DNA of 64,000 bases from Parabacteroides distasonis ATCC 8503 (GCF_000012845.1 NC_009615.1:147501-211500); one strand, 5' to 3'. Shown: positions 9,119 through 18,477, counted from the first letter of the stretch. Translations and numbers: made by a program. The notes: generated from the sequence alone by a model not told the origin.

Positions 9119-9874
9119 TTATTTGGAATACTCGTTCAATCGGGTGGATTTCGCAAGCTCGATGATTTGTTTCCAATCTTTAGCTAAGTTTTCCATATCC
9201 GGATATAGTAAATCCGCTCCGGCATCTAATAAAACTTGATCGGGGAGAGGTCCGGTGTTTACGGCTATCGTAAAGATATTGGCTGCCACGGCAGCTTCTA
9301 CTCCCATGGGAGCGTTCTCTACCACAAAAGCTTCGTTAGGCTTCACATGCGCTTTTTGAAGTCCCATTAAATAAGGTTCGGGGTGTGGCTTGCCATATTT
9401 CACGTCGAAAGCCGTAACCATTTTCTCTCGGTTGAAATGTCCCGGATAGGTATGGTTTAGCTTATCGATCAAGCTATGTTGGCCGGAACCGGTGACAACC
9501 AATCGTTGCAGTCCAGATGCTTCCACTTCTTTTAGAACCTCTGCGGCGCCGGTCATGGGGGCACCGTCATTATAGGTATTGAATAGATCCGCTTTCTCTT
9601 TATAGATCGTTTGCTTCTCCTCGGCGGTAGCGTCTCGTTGGAAAGTGCGTTGGTATAGCTCGTTGATCGTGCTTTCCCCAGTACGTCCTTCGAACATATA
9701 AAAGTCTTCCGGCCGAGAAGTTAGCTGATGGAGGGTCGCTACCTCATGCCATGCCCGTGCATGAAAACGCATAGAGTCATATAATACACCATCCATATCG
9801 AAAAGAACAGCTTTGGGAGAAAGGGATTCCTGCCTGTGTTTACGCAGATATCGGATAATCGCTTCTTGAATCAT
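9119..9874 (-). CDS. HAD-family hydrolase (beta-phosphoglucomutase-like)
   Basis: The 251-residue cytosolic phosphatase or phosphomutase has all HAD motifs: motif I LFDMDGVLYDS (Asp26 nucleophile, Asp28 acid/base), motif II LVVTGSGQHS, the conserved Lys in KYGKPHPEPY, and motif III VVENAPMGVEAA. A helical C1 cap lies at about residues 40-110, as in beta-phosphoglucomutase and sugar phosphatases. The substrate is probably a small sugar phosphate. It has its own promoter box at 9900-9907 and a good Shine-Dalgarno-like AGAAGG before the ATG. Confidence 0.88.
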   Translation of the reverse strand: MIQEAIIRYLRKHRQESLSPKAVLFDMDGVLYDSMRFHARAWHEVATLHQLTSRPEDFYMFEGRTGESTINELYQRTFQRDATAEEKQTIYKEKADLFNTYNDGAPMTGAAEVLKEVEASGLQRLVVTGSGQHSLIDKLNHTYPGHFNREKMVTAFDVKYGKPHPEPYLMGLQKAHVKPNEAFVVENAPMGVEAAVAANIFTIAVNTGPLPDQVLLDAGADLLYPDMENLAKDWKQIIELAKSTRLNEYSK

Positions 9875-9899
9875 GTTATTACCTTCTTAAAAACCAATA

Positions 9900-9907
9900 C
9901 AAAGGTA
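9900..9907 (-). promoter_or_regulatory. Putative -7 box for the HAD gene
   Basis: On the minus strand TACCTTTG matches TAnnTTTG and lies 25 bp upstream of the ATG. It suggests that the HAD gene does not depend on the promoter inside the segment at 10155-10424. Confidence 0.5.
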
Positions 9908-9988
9908 CGTAATAAATCGGAATTAACAGAAATGGGAGGAAAGCTTCTTGAAATTAAATAAATATGATATATAATGGAATTTCATTTT

Positions 9989-10133
9989 ATGAAACAAAAA
10001 TGGTTTAAATGGGTGCTTACTTTTGATCCACCTACATGTACACCCTAACCGGATTGATAAATTTTATAATTATCTGGATGAGTTGATAGATGTATTGAAA
10101 AATAAGGGATATAAATTTATTTCGTTGAGATAA
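9989..10133 (+). pseudogene. Decayed polysaccharide deacetylase remnant
   Basis: An ATG at 9989 opens a reading frame encoding MKQKWFKWVLTFD, which looks like the start of a NodB-type polysaccharide deacetylase (the family motif is TFDDGP). It breaks after about 17 codons. From about 10025 a second frame reads LIHLHVHPNRIDKF and then LDELIDVLKNKGYKFISLR before a stop, matching the typical C-terminal end of the same family. The middle, over 150 residues in an intact enzyme, is missing. I read this as an internal deletion plus frameshift. The identification rests on motif recognition only. Confidence 0.5.
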
Positions 10134-10154
10134 TTAATCAATAAATTATGACGT

Positions 10155-10424
10155 AGTTCGGTGAGAACTTAGTTGTTTAATCATTGCAAATATATGAATA
10201 TTTGGGGAATATCAAAATATCATATATTAAAAATCAATGCATACAGAAATATTATATACCTAAATGCAGGTATAATTGAACCCCTTTCAGATAGACAAGT
10301 GAGACTTTGGTAGAAATATAATTAATAAGAAATAGTATACAGTATTATGATATCACTTATTCATAGCAAGTTATAGCCTTTGAAAATTCGTTATTAATGC
10401 GCTAACTAGAGTTCTCACCGGACT
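10155..10424. repeat. Inverted-repeat-bounded segment, probable invertible promoter
   Basis: The left site AGTTCGGTGAGAACT (10155-10169) and the right site AGTTCTCACCGGACT (10410-10424) are inverted copies with one mismatch. Homology extends inward (TAGTT after the left, AACTAG before the right). Each site is a short dyad (AGTTC/GAACT) around an asymmetric 5-bp spacer (GGTGA or TCACC), the layout expected of a tyrosine- or serine-recombinase crossover site. The roughly 240 bp between them are AT-rich, hold no gene, and carry a leftward promoter-like pair (10187-10216). No recombinase gene is in the window. The two sites could instead be paired operators for one dimeric regulator. Confidence 0.5.
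10187..10216 (-). promoter_or_regulatory. Leftward promoter inside the inverted-repeat segment
   Basis: On the minus strand TTTG (10213-10216) and TATATTTG (10187-10194) are 18 bp apart, a near-ideal Bacteroidetes promoter. In the present orientation it points at the deacetylase remnant and the HAD gene. If the segment flipped, it would point at the HU-family gene at 10461. Confidence 0.5.
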
Positions 10425-10460
10425 CTTTTCTGGTGAAGAATGGTATATTTATTATCTAGT

Positions 10461-10736
10461 ATGAATAGAGGAGAATTAGTACAATCTCTTGTGGAAGAAA
10501 CAGGATTGCCGAAAAATGTTGTTAGGGCCGTAGTGAATGCGTTACCGACTGTTGTGGCGAAAGGAATACGGGAAGGAGAATCTATTTCCATGAAAGGATT
10601 TGGATCTTTTGTACCTTGGCAACAATCCGAGCGATTGGCACGTAATCCGAAAACAGGGGAGGAAGTAATGATTACTCCACGTGTCTCGGTCAAATTCAAA
10701 GCCGGGAGCGATTTACTTAAAGAATTAAATGAGTAA
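10461..10736 (+). CDS. HU-family DNA-binding protein
   Basis: The 91-residue protein matches the HU/IHF fold along its full length: helical start MNRGELVQSLVEETGLP, the conserved GFGSF turn, and the DNA-binding beta-arm (ARNPKTGEEVMI) with its intercalating Pro replaced in context by RNPKTGE. I chose the ATG at 10461 because HU proteins begin this way and the upstream in-frame codons are not conserved in the family. It lies 36 bp after the right recombination-like site, and a strong terminator follows. Its expression could depend on the orientation of the 10155-10424 segment (inference). Confidence 0.92.
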   Translation: MNRGELVQSLVEETGLPKNVVRAVVNALPTVVAKGIREGESISMKGFGSFVPWQQSERLARNPKTGEEVMITPRVSVKFKAGSDLLKELNE

Positions 10737-10753
10737 TAAAAACTATTCAAACG

Positions 10754-10791
10754 AAAAAACGGTTTCCTCGTGATGAGAAAACCGTTTTTTT
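10754..10791. terminator. Bidirectional terminator between the HU gene and pgi
   Basis: The A-run and ACGGTTT pair with AAACCGT followed by T7. It sits between convergent genes and works in both directions. Confidence 0.88.
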
Positions 10792-10806
10792 ATGGGGTAA
10801 ATCGTA

Positions 10807-12150
10807 TTATAAACGTGCTTTGATAGCTTCGCTTTCTTTCTCGTATCCCGGCTTATTCAACAGGGCGAACATATTCTTCTTATAAGCCTCGACACCCGGT
10901 TGATTGAAAGGATTCACACCTAACATATAACCACTGATACCGCAAGCTTTCTCGAAGAAATAGAACAACTGACCGATATAGAATGCGCTTACTTCTGGCA
11001 TATTAACCTTAATATTAGGAACACCACCATCTACGTGAGCCAACTGAGTACCTAATTCGGCCATCTTGTTTACCTCGTCTACATGCTTGCCTGCCAAGAA
11101 GTTCAAGCCATCTAAATCGGCTTCATCTGTAGGGACCAATACGCTATGATCTGTAGCTTCCACGGAGATAACCGTTTCGAAAATCGTACGCTCACCGTCT
11201 TGGATCCATTGCCCCATGGAATGCAAATCGGTTGTCAAATCTACGGATGCTGGGAAAATACCTTTACCGTCTTTACCTTCGCTCTCTCCGTAAAGTTGTT
11301 TCCACCATTCTGCGATATAGTGCAATTTCGGATGGAAGTTAGCCAAGATCTCAATCTTTTTACCGTTCTTATATAATTCATTACGAGTAGCGGCATAGAT
11401 AGCGGCCATATTATCAGCGAAAGGAACGCTCGCGTCTGTAGCTTTTTCCATGGAAACTGCTCCAGCAACCAAGTCGCGGATGCTGATACCTGCCACGGCG
11501 ATCGGAAGCAAACCTACCGGAGTTAAAACAGAGAAACGTCCACCTACGTTATCAGGGATGATGAAAGTCTTGTAACCTTCTTGATCTGCCAAAGTACGCA
11601 AAGCGCCTCTCTTAGCGTCCGTGATAGCTACGATACGATGTTTAGCCTCTTCCTTGCCAACAGCATCTTCCAATTGTTTCTTCAAGATACGGAAAGCCAA
11701 AGCCGGCTCTGTAGTCGTACCAGACTTGGAGATATTGATAATACCGAATTGCTTACCTTTCAAAACTTCGCTTAATTCATAAAGATAATCCTCTCCGATA
11801 TTGTGTCCGGCGTATAACATAACCGGGTTTTTACGGTCGTTTTGCAACCAGTCGAAGCTGTTGTTTAACGCTTCTACTACCGCTTTGGTACCCAAATAGC
11901 TACCACCGATACCAATGGCTACGACCACCTCACATTTAGAACGAAGCACGTTCGCCGTATTCTCGATGTCGGCCAACTCTGCGTCCGTGATAGAAGAGGG
12001 GAGATGCAACCAACCCAAAAAGTCGTTACCTGCTCCGTTACCGTTATGTAATGTGGCAATACATTCCATTGCCTTGGCCTCTTGAGCGTAAACCTGTTCC
12101 TTGGAGACAGTGCCCAGAGCCTTGTCGATGTTTAAACTGATGTTTTTCAT
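10807..12150 (-). CDS. pgi: Glucose-6-phosphate isomerase
   Basis: The 447-residue enzyme interconverts glucose-6-phosphate and fructose-6-phosphate in glycolysis. It has the short bacterial form with the signatures [22 protein letters not shown] (about residues 80-90), [12 protein letters not shown] and a catalytic region around [16 protein letters not shown]. It follows gpsA by 8 bp on the same strand, making lysS-gpsA-pgi one operon. It ends at a shared bidirectional terminator. Confidence 0.97.
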   Translation of the reverse strand: MKNISLNIDKALGTVSKEQVYAQEAKAMECIATLHNGNGAGNDFLGWLHLPSSITDAELADIENTANVLRSKCEVVVAIGIGGSYLGTKAVVEALNNSFDWLQNDRKNPVMLYAGHNIGEDYLYELSEVLKGKQFGIINISKSGTTTEPALAFRILKKQLEDAVGKEEAKHRIVAITDAKRGALRTLADQEGYKTFIIPDNVGGRFSVLTPVGLLPIAVAGISIRDLVAGAVSMEKATDASVPFADNMAAIYAATRNELYKNGKKIEILANFHPKLHYIAEWWKQLYGESEGKDGKGIFPASVDLTTDLHSMGQWIQDGERTIFETVISVEATDHSVLVPTDEADLDGLNFLAGKHVDEVNKMAELGTQLAHVDGGVPNIKVNMPEVSAFYIGQLFYFFEKACGISGYMLGVNPFNQPGVEAYKKNMFALLNKPGYEKESEAIKARL

Positions 12151-12158
12151 ATGCTATT

Positions 12159-13154
12159 TTATTTAAACGTTTCCGTTAATTGACGAATGACCGTTGTCGG
12201 CGATTTCTTCTCGTACAATATATCATAAACAGCGTCCAGTATCGGCATGTTCACTTTATATTTCTCGTTGATCTCACGCATACACTTGGTTCCATAATAT
12301 CCCTCGGCGATCATTTCCATCTCCAGCTGCGCTGTCTTCACGGAATATCCTTTACCGATCATGGTTCCGAAAGTACGGTTACGGCTGAACCGGGAATAAG
12401 CGGTAACCAGCAAATCGCCAAGGTAGACGGAGTCGGTGATATCCCGCTCCAGCCCGTGTACGGCGTCCACGAAATTACGCATCTCCTCAATAGCGTTCGA
12501 GATAAATACGGCTTGGAAGTTATCGCCATATTTCATTCCATGGCAAATACCGGCGGCGATAGCGTACACGTTCTTCAGTACGGCGGCGTATTCGATACCG
12601 GTCACATCCTTACAGAAGGAATTCTTTAAGTATTGATTCTTGAAAACGGGGGATATCGTACGGACCTTCTCGATGTCAGAACAAGCCAACGTAATGTACG
12701 AGAGCCGTTCCAGAGCGATCTCTTCCGCATGACAGGGACCACCGATAACTGCTATATTTTCTGTTGGAACCTTGTAATACTCCGCGAAGTAATCCGTAAT
12801 CAACATATTCTCATCCGGTACGATACCCTTGATCGCCGAGATGATAAACTTATCTTTCAAAGAGGTCTTCACCTTCTTCAAATGTTGTTTCAAGAAAGGG
12901 GAAGGCGTAGCGAAGATCAAGGTATCCGAGTCCTTGATCGCTTGGTTGATATTGGAATAGAAGTTTATCTTGTTCGTGTCGAATTTCACGGCGGTGAGGT
13001 AACACGGATTGTGTCCCAACTGCTTGAACTCCTCGATACGATCGGGCCTACGCATGTACCAGTTGATACTATCTTGAGTTGAAAGTACGATCTTGGCTAA
13101 GGCGGTAGCCCAGCTACCACCTCCCATTATCGCGATTTTTCCGGGCAAATCCAT
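12159..13154 (-). CDS. gpsA: Glycerol-3-phosphate dehydrogenase [NAD(P)+]
   Basis: The 331-residue cytosolic enzyme reduces dihydroxyacetone phosphate to sn-glycerol-3-phosphate, the precursor of phospholipids. The N-terminal Rossmann motif is MGGGSWATALA (about residues 10-20), with the NAD-domain elements ATPSPFLKQHL and SAIKGIVPDENML, the GGPCHAEEIA signature and the catalytic Lys region (AAVLKNVYAIAAGI). The start lies 12 bp after the lysS stop, so the genes are co-transcribed. Confidence 0.97.
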   Translation of the reverse strand: MDLPGKIAIMGGGSWATALAKIVLSTQDSINWYMRRPDRIEEFKQLGHNPCYLTAVKFDTNKINFYSNINQAIKDSDTLIFATPSPFLKQHLKKVKTSLKDKFIISAIKGIVPDENMLITDYFAEYYKVPTENIAVIGGPCHAEEIALERLSYITLACSDIEKVRTISPVFKNQYLKNSFCKDVTGIEYAAVLKNVYAIAAGICHGMKYGDNFQAVFISNAIEEMRNFVDAVHGLERDITDSVYLGDLLVTAYSRFSRNRTFGTMIGKGYSVKTAQLEMEMIAEGYYGTKCMREINEKYKVNMPILDAVYDILYEKKSPTTVIRQLTETFK

Positions 13155-13166
13155 CGTATCACGCTT

Positions 13167-14897
13167 TTATTCTCCTACATTGGCTATCCAAGCTTCTATT
13201 TCTTGGACCGTAGGATTTTGCAGTTCTAACTTATATTTTTTATTAAGCTCGCAAAGCTCTTGTCTTAATTTGTTTGCGTTCGCATTTTTCAGCATTTCAA
13301 CCGTCAGATAGCCGGCTTTTTGCAAAGCGGGAACCCACTCCTCTGAAATGCCTAAGGCCACGTATTTGTCTGCGTTATCTTTTTTTACAGTTTTCTCCGG
13401 ACGCATTTGCGGGAAAAGCAATACTTCTTGGATTGTTGTCTGTCCGGTCATCAACATAACCAGACGGTCGATACCGATACCGATACCCGACGTAGGAGGC
13501 ATACCGAATTGAAGGGCGCGTAAGAAATCTTGATCGATGAACATCGCCTCGTCGTCCCCTTTCTCGCTCAAGCGTAATTGCTCCTTGAAACGTTCTTCTT
13601 GGTCGATCGGATCGTTCAGCTCGCTATAAGCGTTCGCCAATTCCTTTCCGTTTACCATCAACTCGAAGCGTTCGGTCAATCCCGGTTTGCTACGGTGCAT
13701 CTTAGTCAGCGGACTCATCTCAACCGGATAGTCGATGATGAAGGTCGGCTGGATAAACGTACCCTCGCAGAACTCCCCGAAGATCTCGTCGATCAATTTA
13801 CCTTTACCCATCGTATCGTCGATCTCCATCTTCAATTCCTTGCAGATCGCACGAATCTCGTCCTCTGTCTTACCTTCCAAGTCGTAACCCGTCTTTTCCT
13901 TGATCGCCTCCAAGATCGGCAAGCGGCGGAAAGGAGCCTTGAAGCTGATTGTCTTACCGTCGATCGTGCTCTCGCTCGTACCGTTCACGGCGATACAGAT
14001 ACGCTCCAACAGCTTCTCAGTGAAGCTCATCATCCAGTTATAGTCCTTGTATTGGACATAAAGTTCCATACAAGTGAACTCCGGGTTGTGCGTACGGTCC
14101 ATACCCTCGTTACGGAAATTCTTACCGATCTCATATACACCCTCGAATCCACCGACGATCAATCGTTTCAAATACAACTCGGTAGCGATACGCAAATACA
14201 GATCGATATCCAAAGAGTTGTGATGCGTGATGAATGGACGTGCGCTGGCTCCTCCTGCGATAGATTGCAGGATCGGAGTCTCTACCTCCGTGTATCCGGC
14301 CTCATCCAAGGCGGTACGCATGGTCTTGATGATAGCCGCACGTTTCATGAAAATATCTTTTACACCCTCGTTTACTACCAAATCCACGTAACGCTGGCGA
14401 TAACGAAGCTCCGGGTCATTAAAACCGTCGTAAGCGACACCGTCCTTATATTTAACGACCGGTAGCGGACGAAGTGATTTAGACAAAACTGTCAATTCTT
14501 GCGCATGAACGGAAATCTCTCCCATCTGAGTACGGAAAACGAATCCCTTGATCCCGACGAAATCACCGATATCCAGTAATTTCTTGAAAACGACATTGTA
14601 GGTGTCCTTATTCTCATCCGGGCAAATATCGTCACGGGAGATATAGACCTGTATTCTACCCTCGGAATCCTGTAATTCCATGAAGGAAGCCTTACCCATG
14701 ATACGACGGCTCATGATACGGCCGGCGATACTTACCGGGCGTGGCTCAGCGTCGTCTTTGAATGTCTCTTTTATTTCTTTGGAAAATGCGTTCGTTACAT
14801 ACTCAGCTGCGGGATAAGGCTCTATCCCCATCTGACGCAACTGCTCCATGCTATTACGTCTTATTATTTCCTGTTCACTCAGTTCTAATAGATTCAT
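13167..14897 (-). CDS. lysS: Lysyl-tRNA synthetase (class II)
   Basis: The 576-residue enzyme charges tRNA-Lys. It has an N-terminal OB-fold anticodon-binding domain (about residues 55-150), class II motif 2 ([15 protein letters not shown]) and motif 3 ([12 protein letters not shown]). A C-terminal extension of about 60 residues beyond the catalytic core ([17 protein letters not shown] onward) is longer than the E. coli form and looks like a Bacteroidetes addition. I chose the ATG at 14897 ([15 protein letters not shown]), because the ten residues upstream are unlike the family. A -7 box lies at 14925-14932. Confidence 0.97.
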   Translation of the reverse strand: MNLLELSEQEIIRRNSMEQLRQMGIEPYPAAEYVTNAFSKEIKETFKDDAEPRPVSIAGRIMSRRIMGKASFMELQDSEGRIQVYISRDDICPDENKDTYNVVFKKLLDIGDFVGIKGFVFRTQMGEISVHAQELTVLSKSLRPLPVVKYKDGVAYDGFNDPELRYRQRYVDLVVNEGVKDIFMKRAAIIKTMRTALDEAGYTEVETPILQSIAGGASARPFITHHNSLDIDLYLRIATELYLKRLIVGGFEGVYEIGKNFRNEGMDRTHNPEFTCMELYVQYKDYNWMMSFTEKLLERICIAVNGTSESTIDGKTISFKAPFRRLPILEAIKEKTGYDLEGKTEDEIRAICKELKMEIDDTMGKGKLIDEIFGEFCEGTFIQPTFIIDYPVEMSPLTKMHRSKPGLTERFELMVNGKELANAYSELNDPIDQEERFKEQLRLSEKGDDEAMFIDQDFLRALQFGMPPTSGIGIGIDRLVMLMTGQTTIQEVLLFPQMRPEKTVKKDNADKYVALGISEEWVPALQKAGYLTVEMLKNANANKLRQELCELNKKYKLELQNPTVQEIEAWIANVGE

Positions 14898-14924
14898 TAT
14901 GCTATTATTTTGTATAATACGGCG

Positions 14925-14932
14925 CAAAAGTA
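14925..14932 (-). promoter_or_regulatory. Putative -7 box for lysS-gpsA-pgi
   Basis: On the minus strand TACTTTTG matches TAnnTTTG, 28 bp before the lysS ATG. Confidence 0.5.
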
Positions 14933-15005
14933 CAAAATATTTCTGATTTATGCTGACTTATGTGGTAAAAGGTTGAGGTCACCGATCTTGTTTGTTCATG
15001 GATAA

Positions 15006-15064
15006 AGTCTCTTAGGATCCTTGGTGAAGTATCTTAGGTTTGTAGGCCAATGAACTTAAGACCC
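15006..15064. repeat. Intergenic 22-bp-period array, three units
   Basis: AGTCTCTTAGG (15006), AGTATCTTAGG (15028) and ATGAACTTAAG (15050) are exactly 22 bp apart. An outer inverted pair (GTTCATGG near 14994 and CAATGAAC near 15048) could fold over the array. It fills the gap between the end of the peptide cluster and the lysS promoter. No gene is seen in 14898-15098. Confidence 0.6.
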
Positions 15065-15098
15065 AATAATTTTATCTTTCATCACTAAATACAATTCT

Positions 15099-15890
15099 CT
15101 ATCTTGAATCCAAGGAGAACTTTTCTCGAAGTTCCTCTTTGGAATAGTTTACTACTTCATTCATATCATGCATCGCTTTTTCGCTATGTATCCTTGAACG
15201 GAACATCCCATTTTGATCCCGGGGATGAGACAAATGGAATAAACAGCCCTCACTCCGATAAATCCGGTAGCCAAAACTCAACCAACGGTAATGTCTTTCT
15301 CCGTCCTCCAAGCCCCAGCCATAGAAATCCTCATTCTCCATACCCGCTTGCAGGTATTTTTCCGTTTGGGCGAAGACCGCTCCCCCGACTGCGCCTATCA
15401 CTCCCTCTACTGTGTACAAAGAGTTCATCTTTGCTTGATGTTTTTTTAGGAAATCTAAGTCACGATGGAGCCAATAATGTTCCCTCAATATATCTGACGT
15501 ATCTAAAAAATTACCATCATATGGATAAGCGACATCAGAAGTCCTAGTTCTAAGCTGTTTCACCGCATCCAATATTTGAAGGTGGTCCAGTATCACATCT
15601 GCGTCCCAAATACAAACAAGTGGAGTATCAACCTGCTTTGCGAGGATATTCAAGTATTTGGTCTTGTAGAATACAGGATCTTTATCCACGAGGAAAGTGT
15701 ACTTCACCGTATCATCTTTTATTAACGAGGGGATAATCTCATTTTGGTATGATGAGGCCTCCAGAATTAAGATGCGTGTCCGGAAATAACGTACTATTGA
15801 GTCCACGGACATCAACAGGTTCTCCAAACGGATCATGGAATCGATCCGTACAGGAATAATAAATGTTGTATCTGTCAAGTCTATTCGCAT
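15099..15890 (-). CDS. GT-A glycosyltransferase of the peptide cluster
   Basis: The 263-residue protein has a GT-A fold: N-terminal TTFIIPVRIDS, a DxD nucleotide-sugar/metal motif (Asp96-Ala-Asp98 in CIWDADVIL), and a galactosyltransferase-like C-terminal motif GWGLEDGERHYRW (residues 191-203). No membrane helix or signal peptide is seen, so it acts in the cytosol. It overlaps the LanC-like gene by 10 bp and is the last gene of a five-gene operon led by a Cys-rich precursor. It may glycosylate that peptide (inference by analogy with glycocins), or act on an unrelated acceptor. Confidence 0.82.
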   Translation of the reverse strand: MRIDLTDTTFIIPVRIDSMIRLENLLMSVDSIVRYFRTRILILEASSYQNEIIPSLIKDDTVKYTFLVDKDPVFYKTKYLNILAKQVDTPLVCIWDADVILDHLQILDAVKQLRTRTSDVAYPYDGNFLDTSDILREHYWLHRDLDFLKKHQAKMNSLYTVEGVIGAVGGAVFAQTEKYLQAGMENEDFYGWGLEDGERHYRWLSFGYRIYRSEGCLFHLSHPRDQNGMFRSRIHSEKAMHDMNEVVNYSKEELREKFSLDSR

Positions 15891-16924
15891 AAATATCTTT
15901 GCTTAATGTTTAACAATGCCAACACCGTACCGGGGAAACCATTCAGCAATCCTCTGTGTATATTATAGTAGTATTCGTTCTCCATTAGGGCATCCCAAGC
16001 GTCAGACGAGATGATCCGATCGTAAATTAGGTGCGGATTGAAAGGGATGGTGTATTCGGGGAAGTCCCTTTTTAATCCCTCCAACAAGAAATATAGAGAA
16101 GCGTATCCATTACTGATATAGATATCCCTGCCTTTGATCTCTCTATTATATATTATGTCTAGGTTGATTGATTTTCTTAGTTCATCCACATATCTTTGCC
16201 AATCCGGCGAACAAACCCGTAAAGGTAACATGCCCCATAACAGATATAGTCGGTTCAAATGCAGATGAGGCAAATGGGAGAACATATACAGAGATAGTTG
16301 TTCCAGAACCTTTTGTATCCGATCCTTGTAAAAATCATATTGTATAAGACAGGACAGGGTTTTCATTAATATCGGTACGTGATATTGGTAAATGGAAAAC
16401 GTATAGGATTCCTCGAAAAAGGAGGCGTCTATCAAATCGGCCAATTGATTAACTAACTTGATTGCTAAGCCCTCGAAAGGGAAACGCTCATTATCGTTTG
16501 TCTGGATTTCCAGCCTTTTATAAATGTAATATAAGAAATGGATGAGTTGAGACAGGGAATACCTAGATTCCATATTTCCGAAAACCAGCTTCTTGAATAG
16601 CAAATCATCGATACCACTTAGCAAATCATTAATATCACCGTCTACAAATTGCTTTTTTACAATATAATCCAATCCTAACGCAACTCCGCATAAACCTTCC
16701 TCCACGGTGAGTTCTGCGTTTTTAGAGAGATCGTTTTCCAAGAGATCGTCCAGCAATCGCTCAGCCTTCTCTTTATAAATAGCTTCTTGCGTATAATCAT
16801 ACAAATGGTATAAATAGATGAGTAATCCCATTTTGCCATGAGCCAACCCGAAAGGGTAACTTGTATGTAATGAGCCTATCAAATGCTTATTTAGCGAATC
16901 TATTTGTGATGCTAATTTATTCAT
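15881..16924 (-). CDS. LanC-like (lanthionine cyclase-like) protein
   Basis: The 347-residue protein shows the alpha/alpha-toroid repeats of LanC-like proteins: GLAHGKMGLLIYLYHLY (about residues 27-43), EEGLCGVALGLDYI (76-89) and a C-terminal HRGLLNGFPGTVLALL. The zinc ligands of true lanthionine cyclases (a Cys, then an adjacent Cys-His) are not visible: the last repeat has IHRG where CHG is expected. It is therefore probably a non-catalytic or differently acting LanC homologue. No LanB or LanM dehydratase is nearby. It lies 5 bp after the VKOR fusion gene and overlaps the glycosyltransferase gene. Confidence 0.75.
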   Translation of the reverse strand: MNKLASQIDSLNKHLIGSLHTSYPFGLAHGKMGLLIYLYHLYDYTQEAIYKEKAERLLDDLLENDLSKNAELTVEEGLCGVALGLDYIVKKQFVDGDINDLLSGIDDLLFKKLVFGNMESRYSLSQLIHFLYYIYKRLEIQTNDNERFPFEGLAIKLVNQLADLIDASFFEESYTFSIYQYHVPILMKTLSCLIQYDFYKDRIQKVLEQLSLYMFSHLPHLHLNRLYLLWGMLPLRVCSPDWQRYVDELRKSINLDIIYNREIKGRDIYISNGYASLYFLLEGLKRDFPEYTIPFNPHLIYDRIISSDAWDALMENEYYYNIHRGLLNGFPGTVLALLNIKQRYLCE

Positions 16925-16929
16925 AGTAC

Positions 16930-18477
16930 TTAATTTATTAAATACGACATATCCTTTAACTCATATTCTTCCGGCAATAAATAACCATTTGTCAAAACTG
17001 TTGGAGTGGAACTTATTGTATTGCGCCTAACCCATTCGTTTTGTGCTTGAAAATTGGCTAACATATCTTTGTCATTAGGATTTAATCTGTATCTTTTATA
17101 GCAATCCTCTTTTTTATGACGCCCTTTTGCATACCAGTCAGATAGGAATCGTAAATAATCCGATTCATTATTTAGTAGATACATGGAGGTCAGTAGCATG
17201 GCGCTAGGTTCTAATTCCTTGCTAAAAGAGGTCAAGATGATTTGTATGCAAATCTCTTCTTTATATTCTTTGAGTAACTTTTCTATTTGGAGATGTAATT
17301 TTGCGCAAGGAGCACAGTGTGGATTAGAGATAATGGTAATCCACTCTTTGGCATCCCTATTGCCCAATAATATTCCTGTATTTTTGTCAATGTCATATTG
17401 AGGCTGTTCGTTTAATAAGCTCTTAAATACAGAGGCATTCAGTTTTATGCTGCTAAGTTTATTGTTGCTTCGTTGGATTTGCTTTTCTTTTACGTATAAT
17501 GTAACAGTAAAATGGAGCGATAGAATGACGAGCCCATACACGCATCCAATGGTAGTGAAATCAAATAAATCCCATTGATTGAAATCCATGCCTATCGCGA
17601 ATAGAGAGATAAGAAAGGTGATCCATACGGTAGCTTGTACAGATAAACATAAAGCGCACCATTGTTTTACCCTAAATTTTTGGTACCATACGCTCCACGC
17701 TGTATAAGGTAATGCGATTATATTCAGAGTCTCTGCATATATAACATATTGGGGCAACAAGGCGATAAACAATATTGCGGAAAGAAAATATCCTAAGCCG
17801 AAGACACTCCAACTGATCCCCAAGAAATGAGATGCTTGGGAATCCAATGTCCCGTTGCAATCACTGGATTTCAAAAACAAGGAACAAATTTTGTTGACAT
17901 ATTTATCCGAGCCTAAGATCTCTCGAGAAAGCAGGATACCGCAGAAAGATGCTCCGATCACATTAACACCCCATAACCCCCAGATTCCTATCTCCATTCC
18001 TCTGTTGGTGATAAGGGCACACCCTATTAATGATAGAAGTAATGAAACGAAACATGCGATTACTATCCGCTGTCGTAAGTATTCCTTTCTATGCTCTTTA
18101 TAATCCGGTTCAATAGATTCATCGGTGGATTCGAAAAGAAGGACGATTCCTGACCATCGTTCCAAGAATACCGGGATAGATAATGTGATGTTTTTACCTC
18201 GCCATGAATAGATGATTGCCTCGGTAGAAACATGTCGTACCAATACAAACTCATGATCTACGTAAGCCACAAAGGGTACATCCAATGAGGATAAGCATTC
18301 TTGTGTTTTTTGAATTTCGGCTGCTACATTCTCTATCTTATAATAACGTAGCATCTCGGATAATCCAAACAGGCTGTTTTTGTGTGGATGCTTCTCGTAG
18401 AATCTTAGGGTAAAATCCTTCGTGTATTTTATCGATAAGATTTCTAAAATTTGGATGAACAGATTGTCATGTTCCAT
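16930..18477 (-). CDS. C39-like / VKOR / thioredoxin fusion, disulfide-forming membrane enzyme
   Basis: The 515-residue protein has three parts. Residues 1-115 resemble a C39 bacteriocin-processing peptidase (LFGLSEMLRYYKIENVAAEI, DVPFVAYVDHEFVLV, VFLERWSGIVLLFE), but there is no Cys before residue 61 and no Asp at the catalytic position, so it cannot cleave. Residues about 135-330 form a vitamin K epoxide reductase-like four/five-helix domain with loop cysteines C198 and C207 and the active pair C274-A-L-C277. Residues about 345-515 form a thioredoxin/DsbA-like domain with C388-A-P-C391. It should oxidise thiols to disulfides using quinone. Its neighbour encodes a six-Cys peptide, the probable client. 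Confidence 0.85.
   Translation of the reverse strand: MEHDNLFIQILEILSIKYTKDFTLRFYEKHPHKNSLFGLSEMLRYYKIENVAAEIQKTQECLSSLDVPFVAYVDHEFVLVRHVSTEAIIYSWRGKNITLSIPVFLERWSGIVLLFESTDESIEPDYKEHRKEYLRQRIVIACFVSLLLSLIGCALITNRGMEIGIWGLWGVNVIGASFCGILLSREILGSDKYVNKICSLFLKSSDCNGTLDSQASHFLGISWSVFGLGYFLSAILFIALLPQYVIYAETLNIIALPYTAWSVWYQKFRVKQWCALCLSVQATVWITFLISLFAIGMDFNQWDLFDFTTIGCVYGLVILSLHFTVTLYVKEKQIQRSNNKLSSIKLNASVFKSLLNEQPQYDIDKNTGILLGNRDAKEWITIISNPHCAPCAKLHLQIEKLLKEYKEEICIQIILTSFSKELEPSAMLLTSMYLLNNESDYLRFLSDWYAKGRHKKEDCYKRYRLNPNDKDMLANFQAQNEWVRRNTISSTPTVLTNGYLLPEEYELKDMSYLIN

Noticed and set aside
12180..13082. Open frames antisense to gpsA
   Set aside because: The minus-strand gpsA is complete with all family motifs; these are coincidental frames.
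13578..14465. A 295-codon open frame antisense to lysS
   Set aside because: lysS is unambiguous on the other strand. The antisense protein has no recognisable family and its composition is what reading a conserved gene backwards gives.
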